Origin: Bacillus glycinifermentans
GTDB taxonomy: Bacteria; Bacillota; Bacilli; Bacillales; Bacillaceae
DNA: 64,000 nucleotides
Assembly (NCBI RefSeq): GCF_001042475.2
Contig: NZ_LECW02000024.1
Coordinates: 62,001-126,000 of the forward strand
Direction: 5' to 3'
Shown here one piece after another: positions 20,101-27,818 of the stretch; position 1 is the stretch's first letter; every line of letters begins with the position of its first letter. The translations under genes and the position numbers were made by a program. Under the pieces are notes generated by a model, which ran no database searches, was not told the DNA's origin, and worked only from the letters and a program-made list of their open reading frames with translations.

Positions 20101-22739
20101 CTGCCTCCTTCCGGATAAAACATCGGCCAATCGATTTGGCAGCCTGCGGTATATAACGCTCCCAGCGCTTCCAAAAGCTTGATCTTGTCATCTTCATAAC
20201 GGCGCAGCGATGCCAAAACGGTTCCATTTGCATTTTTGTTTTTCAACGTTTCTAAAACTGAATTGACTAATACAGGGTGAGGACTGATTTCTAAGAAGGT
20301 AAAATAGCCGGATTGAATCAGCTCTTCTATGGCTGAAGCAAAAAGCACCGGTTCTCTTACATTTTTCCACCAATAATCGGCGGTTAATTCTCTTCCATCG
20401 ATTTGTTTTCCGGTTACAGTCGAAAACAATGGTGTGGTATGATGCTCTGGGGACAAATCGTGAAGGGATTCTAGCAGCTCTTCTTTTATAAGATTCATAT
20501 AATGGCTGTGATATGGAACTTTTCCGCGCAAATAGCGGCAGAAAACACCATCCTCTTCTAACGGTTTCATGATCGATTCCAATGCGGCGGGATCACCGAC
20601 TAACGTAAGCGACTCAGGGCCGTTCACAGCGGCAATGGACACGCTGTCCTGATGCTTTTCCAGCAACGGCCGTACCTCTTCCAGTGAAAGGCCGACTGCC
20701 GCTAGTCTGCCCATGCCCGTTGTTTTTTGCTGCAATCTGCTGCGATGATAAATCACGCAGACCGCCTGTTCGATGGATAACGCCCCTGAAGCATATGCGG
20801 CCGCCACCTCCCCGGCGCTGTGACCGACGATTGCGTCAGGTTTGATTCCCCACGATTTCCATAAGGCGGTAAGCCCCACTTGCAATGCAAAGATCGCAGG
20901 CTGAGCGAACTCTGTTTCATCCATCAGCGACTGCTCTTCGCTTTTCAGCATTTCGTTTAGCACCGACCAGCTGCCATACTGCTTTAACAGCCGGTCGACT
21001 TGTTCAACCGCCTGACGGAATACCGGCTCTTTTTCGAGCAATTGCCGTCCCATTCCCCACCATTGAGGTCCCATTCCTGAATATACAAACACAACAGGCA
21101 AGGCGGCGGTTGCTCCCTTGATCAAGTCATGATTCTGAACTTCCTGTACCACGCTTAGTCCAGGCTGAGGCTCTTCCTTCAGAAAGGCACGCAATCGATC
21201 GGTTAATTCTTCTTTTGAATTGACGACGGCCGCCAGCCGGTAACTATGATGAGTCCGCCGTGTGCTCGCAGAGTAGCAAAGATCATGAAGGTCTTGAGCT
21301 GAGCCGTTTGTTTCCAGCAGTTCTTTATAAATTGCCGCTATGTTTTTCAGCGCTTCCGTGCTTCGGGCCGATATCGGAAAAATATACGGCTTTTCTTCAC
21401 ATGTTCTGGCAGAAGCCGGGTTTGCGGCTGGCGCTTCTTCCAGCACGACATGAGCATTCGTTCCTCCAAAACCGAAGGAATTGACGCCGGCAATTGCAGG
21501 TTCGTCTGTTTCAGGCCAAGGCGTCAGAGTTTGAGGGACCTGCAAAGAAAGCTGATCAAACAAAATTTGCGGATTTGGATCGTTCAAATGAAGATGCGGA
21601 GGAATCGCTTTATGCTTCAGGCAAAGGGCGGCTTTGATCAAACCGGCTATCCCCGCGGCTGCTTCCGTATGTCCAAAATTGGTTTTTACCGAACCGATGT
21701 AGCATTTACTTCCCTTTCGGCGGCCGATTGACAGAACTTTCCCCAAAGCGTTTGCCTCTATCGGATCGCCCACCGGTGTTCCAGTACCATGCGCCTCCAT
21801 ATACTGAACTTGTCCCGGAGCGATTCCCGCCTTGGCATATGCCTGCCGCAGCAGTGCTTCCTGGGACTCTTCCCGCGGTACGGTAAGCCCGTTGGAGTGA
21901 CCGTCCTGGTTGACCGCCGTCGCTTTAATTGTTGCGTAAATCTGGTCTCCGTCAGCCAGAGCTTTTGATAAAGGTTTTAAAACGGCGACGCCGGCACCCT
22001 CTCCTCGTACATATCCGTTTGCACCCGAGTCGAATGTTTTCGAACGCCCGTCAGGCGACAGCATGCCGGCCTTTGACTCAGCGATCGTATAATCCGGCTT
22101 CAGCATGACGTTTACACCGCCGGCGAGCGCCAATGATGTTTCTTTATTCCACAAGCTTTGACAAGCTAAATGAACGGCGACAAGGGATGAAGAACAGGCT
22201 GTATCGACCGAAACGCTCGGACCGCGAAAATCGAACGAATATGAGAGCCGATTGGATAAAAGCGTCATCATTGAACCTGTTGCCGTATGGGCTTCTACAA
22301 GATCGCGGTTGCTTTCTGAAAATTGCAGCAGTTTATAGTCAAGCGTAAAACCGCCGATGAACACCCCCGTATCGCTCCCGGCCAATCGTTCCAAAACCTG
22401 TCCGCCGTCTTCTAAAGCCTCCCAGCTTGCCATCAATAACAAGCGCTGCTGAGGATCAAGGCTGGCGGCTTCCCTGGGAGACATGCCAAAAAACTCGACG
22501 TCGAATTGATCAAACCTATCGAGAAATCCTCCCCATTTTGAAACCGCTTTTCCCTTTTTAAAACGGTTTGGATCATAATAAGTTTCAATATCCCAGCGAT
22601 CAGAAGGAATTTCGGAAATCGCATCGACACCTCCCGACAATAATTCCCAATAGCTTTCCGGACTATTTGCTCCTCCCGGAAAGCGGCATCCGATTCCAAT
22701 AATTGCAACAGGTTCCAATGCAATGTCAGTGTCCTTCAT
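17163..22739 (-). CDS. Type I polyketide synthase module KS-AT-DH-KR-ACP
   Basis: First gene of the assembly line, about 1,858 residues from the ATG at 22739. That start lies 9 nt after AAAGGAG; an upstream ATG at 22745 is too close to this site, and a longer frame to 22799 lacks one. Numbering from 22739: KS with Cys182 (DTACSSS), His317 (EAHGTGT) and His357 (KTNFGHTEAA). AT has GHSAGE (Ser641) and YHSH (743-746), which fits neither the standard malonyl nor methylmalonyl signature. DH has HLIQGTVVFP and HPAVLDVCFQ, with both catalytic residues present. KR has the nucleotide loop GGFGALG and Tyr1610/Asn1614, and no LDD motif. ACP has GLDSMM (Ser1777), and an acidic C-terminal helix likely docks to the NRPS. 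There is no loading domain and no enoyl reductase. It should deliver a 2-enoyl (or polyene, if iterative) chain, primed from a free acyl donor. Confidence 0.95.
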   Translation of the reverse strand: MKDTDIALEPVAIIGIGCRFPGGANSPESYWELLSGGVDAISEIPSDRWDIETYYDPNRFKKGKAVSKWGGFLDRFDQFDVEFFGMSPREAASLDPQQRLLLMASWEALEDGGQVLERLAGSDTGVFIGGFTLDYKLLQFSESNRDLVEAHTATGSMMTLLSNRLSYSFDFRGPSVSVDTACSSSLVAVHLACQSLWNKETSLALAGGVNVMLKPDYTIAESKAGMLSPDGRSKTFDSGANGYVRGEGAGVAVLKPLSKALADGDQIYATIKATAVNQDGHSNGLTVPREESQEALLRQAYAKAGIAPGQVQYMEAHGTGTPVGDPIEANALGKVLSIGRRKGSKCYIGSVKTNFGHTEAAAGIAGLIKAALCLKHKAIPPHLHLNDPNPQILFDQLSLQVPQTLTPWPETDEPAIAGVNSFGFGGTNAHVVLEEAPAANPASARTCEEKPYIFPISARSTEALKNIAAIYKELLETNGSAQDLHDLCYSASTRRTHHSYRLAAVVNSKEELTDRLRAFLKEEPQPGLSVVQEVQNHDLIKGATAALPVVFVYSGMGPQWWGMGRQLLEKEPVFRQAVEQVDRLLKQYGSWSVLNEMLKSEEQSLMDETEFAQPAIFALQVGLTALWKSWGIKPDAIVGHSAGEVAAAYASGALSIEQAVCVIYHRSRLQQKTTGMGRLAAVGLSLEEVRPLLEKHQDSVSIAAVNGPESLTLVGDPAALESIMKPLEEDGVFCRYLRGKVPYHSHYMNLIKEELLESLHDLSPEHHTTPLFSTVTGKQIDGRELTADYWWKNVREPVLFASAIEELIQSGYFTFLEISPHPVLVNSVLETLKNKNANGTVLASLRRYEDDKIKLLEALGALYTAGCQIDWPMFYPEGGRFERLPAYPWQLARYWQESELSKFDRLGDKVHPLLGRRISSPLPTWESEVNPTHLPYLDDHLIQGTVVFPGAAYAEMGLAAAKEVYQQSVSILTVENVTFHKALFINGQETVKLRLIFNPKDGEFTIYSKPYHEKREWELHASGRLIVQNAVAPQPIDADKLKKRCLRKVESKECYQQFRTLGLEYGPAFKGIETLWQGSDEALAKVAIPAGLRAEVSDYHFHPAVLDVCFQVLAAALPFSKEGHAETVYMPTGVESAYIPEGTGKTAYPEVKPDMWVYARINSRNDSVLTGDIFMADERGNIILNIKNCHAKSLKDQSAEQNVLKEQSFYDLQWKVQPFTEAEHTEEKPARQGKWLIFADQGMAKLLAERGEPYVMVYPGERFGKSEQGDAYRIQPSDPEQFRRLITETGGSDLHLKGIVHLWNLDAADPEQATCEDVRKAELLGSISVLHLVQALAAFSWKTAPRLWVITRNAQSVVKHHPPLNVLQAPVWGLGKVIHQLEHRDMKGGLIDLGRLSDSSEADLIWGEIAAQSHEDLIAFRDGRRYVARLTERKDLRLPAAPVFRFDGSYLITGGFGALGLLAAKWLAERGARHLILMGRQALPERHTWNGIGSDHPMADRIKAVQELERLGATVHAAAVNVNDERSLAAYINAYRQENWPEIRGIVHSAGAALPQILLQVQRKEFSRVMEPKTIGAWNLHKQFEHHSLDFFVLFSSIASLVVSTGQGSYSAANAFMDGLARYRKAKGLPALSINWGPWGQAGMATQLDLLEYFVQRGFYPMTNDQGLEAFGHLLGQKDAQAAVLGADWTRVIEANFRGFKPSLLEDVAVQDKADSPDPSAGEQSNDPLEELLALKDPAERQTLMMSHLQDIAARVLSLSRSKLSPEQSLSNFGLDSMMAIELKNRIDDHFRINIAIVDLLKGPSIVQLSKQISAQITDLSAEGADEETAEILQELENYSSDELKALLNEISAGEEKE

Positions 22740-22853
22740 TGTCATACTCTCCTTTAGAAAACATTTTTCAGAAGCACCGTATACTAATAACATTTTCATG
22801 CTATCAGAAATATTTTGTAAATTACTTTCAAATCTATTATTTTAACTGATTCT

Positions 22854-22874
22854 ATATTTAGATAGTCTAAATAT
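22854..22874. promoter_or_regulatory. Perfect dyad upstream of the PKS-NRPS operon
   Basis: Arms ATATTTAGA and TCTAAATAT (9 bp each, 3-nt spacer) lie about 115 bp before the PKS start, in the AT-rich gap 22756-23107 that otherwise holds no convincing gene. It is the best candidate operator for the cluster. No clear -35/-10 pair could be fixed around it, and no regulator gene is adjacent, so the cognate protein is unknown. Confidence 0.45.
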
Positions 22875-23107
22875 TTCCTGTAAATCATATGTACTGGGAC
22901 CTAACGCCGGCCGTTTTCGTTTGGATGATAAAAATCCGCGGCGGTTTGCTCTCATGGCTGAAAATACGGTTTTAAAAAAAGCCTCTCTAAAAAGAAAAGC
23001 TCTCATCATTTGTTTTGCATTTGCAGCAATCTTTCCCATTTCATGAAACGCTGCAATACACTTTCCATCAGCATTTACTTAAGGGGATTTTAATCAGAAT
23101 GTCATTT

Positions 23108-23553
23108 TCATTGAATAGAATAAGTAAAATCATAATTGCTCGTTGTACTATAATCACCATCATGTGTCTTCAGTCTTAAATAAACCTTTTCCCCAGGCTG
23201 AATCGCATTGAGGCGGAGCGAATCCGTTTTCCCGGGCCCGCGATCCTGTGCTTGTACGATAACCGTTTTTTTGCGCAGTTACATAGTGCGCTTCCAAGTC
23301 GAAGTTCTTTCCGCCTGTAGACGTGAATGAGGCTGACAAATCATGCCTGTCTGCCGTTTTATTTTGCCAAAGAAACCAATCTTCATCTGAAGCCGTCTGC
23401 AGTTTCCATTGAAAATGATACCCCGGCAGAACTTCAAGCGCTGATTCTTTATTATCAGCCAAACCGGTAATCGCAGATGCGGATTGTGAAGTTACTAATA
23501 AATCCCGACAAAACAGCGGCGATCGGCAAAATCTTTACGAGCTTGGATTTTAT
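23108..23553 (-). pseudogene. Broken gene for a small secreted protein (beta-sandwich-like)
   Basis: Pieced together across two frame changes, the translation is a normal signal peptide (KSKLVKILPIAAVLSGLLV followed by TSQSASA) and a mature part of about 120 residues ending HDGDYSTTSNYDFTYSIQ, which resembles secreted pre-peptidase C-terminal-like domains. Lesions seen: the codon at the expected start is ATA rather than ATG, 8 nt after GGGAG (23553-23551); a frameshift lies in the signal peptide (GGATTTATTAG, near 23490); another lies in a run of seven A (near 23270). Three independent hits favour real decay over sequencing error. The family assignment is weak. Confidence 0.6.
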
Positions 23554-23938
23554 AAGCGTCACTCCCTGTCAAAGTTTGTTGTGAAATGGCTAACAATCAT
23601 AATATACCTTGTTTGGATGATCTTGTAAATAAAACGATTCCATTATTATGAAATTTAAAATATTTTTCACAATTTATTAAAAGTTTTTTGAAAAACTTCA
23701 ACAATAACAACCTGAAAATCACATAAAAAACCACTATTATGATGATAAAAAGAGGATTTTACAGGCTTTTGGGGAATTCTGATGGTGAAACTTTCTCATT
23801 GAACTTGCCGGGCCTGTCTTTTAGACGTTAAGCGACTGCTCTTGGTTAAGGATTTTATCTGGGAATCAAGCAATAAATCATTCACCACGTTGTTCCCAAG
23901 TTTTATTTCAACCCTGATCATATGTGAGGAGGAGTTTT
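23554..23938. other. AT-rich intergenic region between pseudogenes
   Basis: No open frame with a ribosome binding site is visible. It presumably holds the divergent promoters of the secreted-protein pseudogene and of the yukJ-like gene. I could not fix either one. Confidence 0.4.
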
Positions 23939-24598
23939 ATGCCTGTAGAACATTATGGCGTTTTAAAAGGAACCGTCGTGAGAACCGAAAGAGATCCGAT
24001 CAATGACCGAACACCGCATCTTGACATTTATGTAGCCGGTGAGAATGGCAGACATTATCGATGTGCCGTCAACGTAAAATCGTCGGATCAATCAAAAGTT
24101 CTCTATTATGCCGATAACGATTTCGATGCTTCCCAAATCACGATCCTGCCCTGAATCCCGGTCGGCTATCAGGCACTTCATGAAAACTCTGCAAATCATC
24201 AAATAGCCATTGACTATATACGCGGGAATCTGTTTAATGCAGCTGATATGAAGCCTTTGCCGCATACCTTGCCCGGTGAAAAAAATGACTTATACGAATT
24301 TCTTGAAGAGTACGCGAATAAAGCAAAAAACGATCAACATGCAGCAATTTACGTATACGGTTCTAAATTTGACACGGGTCTGGGAATGCACAACATTCAC
24401 ATGAATCAAGGCAATCCCCGAGGCAGCCGCTGGGAAAACGACAATGGCACATGGAAAGATGGAGGAATATTGATTCAGTTTGAAAACTCCTGGGCTGAGG
24501 TTTTTCTTGCTTTTCAAACTCAATCATGGTGCACAGATCGGGATGGGCAGCCAATCAGGTTTTGTGATCATACAGAACCCGATAAGGAATATGAATAA
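23939..24598 (+). pseudogene. yukJ: YukJ-family (DUF2278) gene interrupted by an in-frame TGA
   Basis: ATG at 23939 follows GAGGAGG at good spacing. The frame gives MPVEHYGVLKGTVV..., stops at TGA 24152-24154 (codon 72), then continues in the same frame without any shift to TAA at 24598. The whole would be 219 residues, close to the roughly 224 of YukJ. The part after the stop (GNLFNAADMKPLPH, GLGMHNIHMNQG, FLAFQTQSW) is well preserved, so the nonsense change looks recent. YukJ-type proteins have no firmly known function. The 71-residue N-terminal product is unlikely to be active. A sequencing error or readthrough cannot be excluded. Confidence 0.75.
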
Positions 24599-24714
24599 AA
24601 CGATCACTTCCTCCTTTGACGGCAATGTTCCGTTGCAAAATTAATAGGCCTCTCCGGCTTAGAGGAAGAGGCCTGTCATCAAGAAGCCTTTGTGCAGATC
24701 CCTTGATCAGTGAG

Positions 24715-24748
24715 GACTCGACTGTTCCCAGCAGCCGGGTCTTTTTTA
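24715..24748 (+). terminator. Intrinsic terminator after the yukJ-like gene
   Basis: GACTCGACTG pairs (with G-U pairs) to CAGCCGGGTC and is followed by TTTTTT. A second stem (AGGCCTCT/AGAGGCCT) lies upstream near 24650 without a T-run. The gap 24599-24969 holds nothing else I can identify. Confidence 0.55.
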
Positions 24749-24969
24749 GTTTCTGTATTTCTAAAAGAAAAAATACATTTTTAGTTCGTTTGTATAGACT
24801 GTGCCGGCCGGTAAACATTTTTGAATCCTTTAGCATTGGAATGGCTTGATGTCCCGCGAAACCAGCAGAATGGGTCCTATAAGGCTTCAAAAAAGCGATG
24901 AAGCTGAACGGGAAGCATGAATAATAAATCAAAATCGATCCAAAATATAGTGAAAAAGGTGGTGAGATC

Positions 24970-25095
24970 ATGGAGAAGAAAGGCATCAAAAACGGCAGCA
25001 TCGAACAGATTAACAACGATCATGAGACAGAAAGCGCGTTTCAGCAGGAGCAAAAAAGCAATAAACAGCAAAAAAGCGGCGGCACTTTAAAATAA
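24970..25095 (+). CDS. Small hydrophilic protein, 41 aa
   Basis: ATG at 24970 follows AAGGTGG at 8 nt. The product begins MEKKGIKNGSIEQINNDHE and is rich in Gln, Asn, Lys and Glu, ending SGGTLK. There is no membrane segment or cysteine. It ends about 20 nt before the next gene, so the two are probably co-transcribed. Its composition resembles small Bacillus stress or spore-associated peptides, but I do not recognise it. Confidence 0.6.
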   Translation: MEKKGIKNGSIEQINNDHETESAFQQEQKSNKQQKSGGTLK

Positions 25096-25116
25096 AAGCG
25101 GAAGGTGATGAAACTT

Positions 25117-25572
25117 ATGAAACATGTATGGGCACTGTGTTTAAAGTTCATTGCAAGCCTGGTTCTATTATATGTGATTTTAACTCTGTTTTTCGGCGTC
25201 CCATTTGGAGACGTATTTGTTCTTACCTTGATTTTAGGGATCGTATCCTACCTGGTAGGAGATCTTTGGCTCCTTCCAAGAACGAATAACACGACGGCGA
25301 CTATGGCGGATTTCGGTCTTGCCCTGATTTTGATCTGGGCCATTCTCGCGATGCAGGATAATCCTCCGTATGCCTCTCTTGCAATGGCTTCAATCATTTC
25401 AGCGATCGGCGTGACCGTATTTGAGTATTTCTTTCATCGCTATATGGCGGCTAACGTTTTAGAAGAGACAGGAGACGAAAAGCGGAAAAACACGGGTTCT
25501 TTACAGTATCAACATGAAGCATCAGACGAGCTTTTTCCGGTGTCACCGTCGGAAAAACGCGACAAAAAATAA
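25117..25572 (+). CDS. YndM-like DUF2512 membrane protein
   Basis: About 151 residues from ATG 25117, chosen because the AAGG-TGAT site fits this start better than the upstream GTG/ATG at 25105/25108. Four hydrophobic segments fill the first two thirds (VWALCLKFIASLVLLYVI, VFVLTLILGIVSYLVG, FGLALILIWAILAM, SLAMASIISAIGVTVFEYF). A charged cytoplasmic tail follows (ETGDEKRKNTGS...EKRDKK). This layout and the VGDLWLLPRTNN loop fit the DUF2512 family typified by B. subtilis YndM, whose role is unknown. Confidence 0.8.
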   Translation: MKHVWALCLKFIASLVLLYVILTLFFGVPFGDVFVLTLILGIVSYLVGDLWLLPRTNNTTATMADFGLALILIWAILAMQDNPPYASLAMASIISAIGVTVFEYFFHRYMAANVLEETGDEKRKNTGSLQYQHEASDELFPVSPSEKRDKK

Positions 25573-25589
25573 CTGTCAGAGCGGAAGTT

Positions 25590-26391
25590 CTACCAAGAAG
25601 CAATGCTCCCGTGTGTTCTCGCTTCTGTCCCGCCCGCCAAAACGCCGTTTGCATGGCGGAGGATGACCTGTCCTCTGCCAAATGATCCTGAATCAAACGC
25701 CCACTCGATTTGATGCCCCTTTTCTGATAAGGCCTGTGCAATGTGCTGCGGAACAGACGTTTCCAGCAGCACTTTTTTCCGCCCTGCTATTGCCAGCGCG
25801 GGGCATCAAGGGCCGTTTGCGGATTGAGCTGAAAATCGGTGAGGTTCATGACTGTTTGAACATGGCCTTGAGGCTGCATATCCCCCCATCACGCCGAATG
25901 GCACTACCGATTGACCGTCTTTTGTGATATATCCGGGAATGATCGTATGGAACGTCCTTTTTCCGGGTTTAAGATGATTCGGGTCCAGCTTAAATTCATA
26001 GCCTCTGTTTTGGAGGGCGACTCCCGTATTCTTCGGGACGACCAGGCCTGAACCGAATCCCGTATAGTTGCTTTGAATAAAAGAGACCATGTTTCCTTCT
26101 TCATCGGCAGACGCCAAGTATACAATTCCCGGCTTCCCCGGATAGGGGTCAAGCGCCGTATCCCCTGTCAACGCCCTTCTTTCTTTGGCATATTCTTCTG
26201 ACAATAATTTATTTGTTTGAACGGACATTTGATCATTTTCGGTTATATATTCGAGACCGTCGGCAAATGCAAGCTTGACCGCTTCGATCTGCATGTGACG
26301 CGAGCGGCTGAGACGCCGCCGCCATTCCCTTCTTCGCATAAACGGTGCTTCGCTTTGACGGATACGGACAGTGCAACGGATCATATATCAT
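25590..26391 (-). pseudogene. ywrD: Gamma-glutamyltransferase (YwrD-like) with large internal deletion
   Basis: The gene still has its ribosome binding site (AGGAGGAGAAGATTC) and start (ATG 26391), giving MIYDPLHCPYPSKRSTVYAK and then KGMAAASQPLASH, a typical YwrD N-terminus. After about 38 residues it jumps in another frame to HMQIEAVKLAFADG, a segment normally near residue 280, so roughly 700 bp are gone. At the autoprocessing site, where families have GDT(V/T)YL, this copy reads KPGIVYL and lacks the catalytic threonine. A further frameshift near 25.8-25.9 kb separates the body from the C-terminal piece (LLETSVPQHIAQALSEKGH...GSIASW). It is clearly dead. Confidence 0.85.
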
Positions 26392-26508
26392 GAATCTTCT
26401 CCTCCTGACATATCAGCTTCGGGATGGAAACAAATAAATCCGCCCTGTAGAAGGAAACAGAAGCCGTTTTGTCGAATTCTATTCCTTTAAAAGCGAGGAG
26501 GACATGAT

Positions 26509-27009
26509 ATGAAGCATGACACAGCAAAACGTTTTGACTACCACGTTTGGGCAAACCAAAAGGTGTTTGAGCACCTGCAAAGCCTTCCGAAAGAGCTTTT
26601 CACGAAAGAAATCAAGAGCGTGTTCCCTTCTGTTTCGGCAGTTGTTGTACATATGTGCGTCTCAGACGCGCTCTGGCTGAACATTATATCCGGGGGCGAA
26701 TATGATGAAGCAAAGGCTCTGGCAATGAGGCTGAATGAAGAATTAAAGGAAGCAGACATCGAAAAGCTGAGCGCTTTTTTTGATGAAACCGCACATCAAT
26801 ATCAAGCATTTTTTGAAGGTGCTGAGAATCTCGATGCGCCTCTTACAGTAAAGCTCCCGATGCTAGGACAGAGGGAAACGAGCGCTGCCGAGATGACGAA
26901 TCACGTCATCAACCACGGCACATATCACAGGGGCAACATTTCAGCGATGCTGAGGCAAATGGGACACGCGAGCGTCCCGACGGATTATGCTTATTACGTA
27001 TTCCAATAA
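26509..27009 (+). CDS. DinB/YisT-family metal-dependent protein
   Basis: 166 residues with a strong GAGGAGG site. The pattern is that of the DinB-like four-helix bundle: an N-terminal helix with YHVWANQKVFEHL, a histidine in VVVHMCVSDALW, and the paired His motif HVINHGTYHRGNISAML that completes the three-His metal site. Members include bacillithiol transferases and DNA-damage-induced proteins, and the substrate cannot be told from sequence. It is convergent with azoR1 and shares its terminator. Confidence 0.85.
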   Translation: MKHDTAKRFDYHVWANQKVFEHLQSLPKELFTKEIKSVFPSVSAVVVHMCVSDALWLNIISGGEYDEAKALAMRLNEELKEADIEKLSAFFDETAHQYQAFFEGAENLDAPLTVKLPMLGQRETSAAEMTNHVINHGTYHRGNISAMLRQMGHASVPTDYAYYVFQ

Positions 27010-27013
27010 ACGA

Positions 27014-27048
27014 AAACATCCCCCGTTTTTTGTAAACGGGGGATGTTT
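27014..27048. terminator. Bidirectional terminator between the DinB-like gene and azoR1
   Basis: A strong stem (AAACATCCCCCGTTT with AAACGGGGGATGTTT) lies between two convergent stop codons. The A/T flanks serve both directions. Confidence 0.85.
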
Positions 27049-27051
27049 CGA

Positions 27052-27678
27052 TTAAAATGCGGCTGCCACTTTTTTCGCTTCAGCCAGGCCGTCTTCAATG
27101 ATTTTTTGCGCTTGATCAGGAACAGCGTTGTGTCCTTCGATGACAACCGTATGAAGGTCTTCAACGCCGAAGAATCCCATGACGGTTTTCATGTAGTTCA
27201 ATGACATTTCCATTGCTGCCATCGGGCCTTCAGAATAGAATCCGCCTCTTGCATTTAAAAGGGCAACCTTCTTGTCTCCCATTAAGCCTTTAGGTCCTTC
27301 AGGAGTGTATGTAAACGTAACTCCCGCGCGTGACAGATAGTCGATGTAAGTGTGAAGCACTGCTGGAACCGCAAAGTTCCACAATGGGAATGCAAATACG
27401 ACTTTATCGGCTTTAACGAACTGATCAAGGTAACGGTCGGCAACAGCCGCAGCCGCTTTCTCTTCGTCAGTCAATTCCATGCCTTTTCCTGCTTTGAACG
27501 TTCCGTTGATCGCGTTTCTGCCAAGGTATGGAGGGTTTTCCTCATAAAGATCAAGCTCAGTGATCTCATCGTTTGGATGAGTTTCTTTATAGCTGTTAAG
27601 GAATGCTTCGTAAAGTTTTACAGATACCGCTTCATCAACCGTACGGTCGTTTGCTTTGACAAATAATACTTTAGACAT
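27052..27678 (-). CDS. azoR1: FMN-dependent NADH-azoreductase AzoR1
   Basis: 208 residues, flavodoxin-like fold. It reduces quinones and azo compounds with NADH and protects thiols during quinone stress in the cytoplasm. Recognisable blocks are MSKVLFVKANDR, the FMN-contacting PLWNFAVPAVLHTYIDYLSR, and NARGGFYSEGP. The length fits the family (B. subtilis YocJ/AzoR1). It lies next to yocK as in B. subtilis. A perfect YodB-type operator overlaps the promoter, so repression by the quinone sensor YodB is likely. Confidence 0.93.
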   Translation of the reverse strand: MSKVLFVKANDRTVDEAVSVKLYEAFLNSYKETHPNDEITELDLYEENPPYLGRNAINGTFKAGKGMELTDEEKAAAAVADRYLDQFVKADKVVFAFPLWNFAVPAVLHTYIDYLSRAGVTFTYTPEGPKGLMGDKKVALLNARGGFYSEGPMAAMEMSLNYMKTVMGFFGVEDLHTVVIEGHNAVPDQAQKIIEDGLAEAKKVAAAF

Positions 27679-27711
27679 ATTGTTAACCTCCTGTGCTAAC
27701 GTTTCATTATT

Positions 27712-27754
27712 TACTTACAAATAGTATGTTACTTTCTTTTAAATAGAAAGTCAA
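27712..27754 (-). promoter_or_regulatory. azoR1 promoter with YodB box
   Basis: On the minus strand, TTGACT (27754-27749), 17 nt, then TAACAT (27731-27726) form a sigma-A promoter. TACTATTTGTAAGTA (27726-27712) fits the published YodB consensus TACTWTTTGWAAGTA at every position and sits just downstream of the -10, as expected for repression. Confidence 0.8.
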
Positions 27755-27788
27755 CTGATTTATTTTTATTTCAAAATATGCTTCTATC

Positions 27789-27816
27789 AAAAAAATACAC
27801 CCGCCTTCTGCGGGTG
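27789..27816 (-). terminator. Terminator of yocK
   Basis: CACCCGC-loop-GCGGGTG, followed on the minus strand by a T-rich tail, just after the yocK stop. Confidence 0.8.
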
Positions 27817-27818
27817 CG

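Noticed and set aside
1..22739. Epimerization domains between NRPS modules
   Set aside because: Each T domain is followed directly by a C domain (SSAQKRMYVL...) or, in the three-module protein, by a short tail. No E-domain signatures were found.
22842..23039. Minus-strand 65-aa open frame before the PKS gene
   Set aside because: No ribosome binding site, unusual composition and no recognisable family; it overlaps the AT-rich upstream region containing the dyad.
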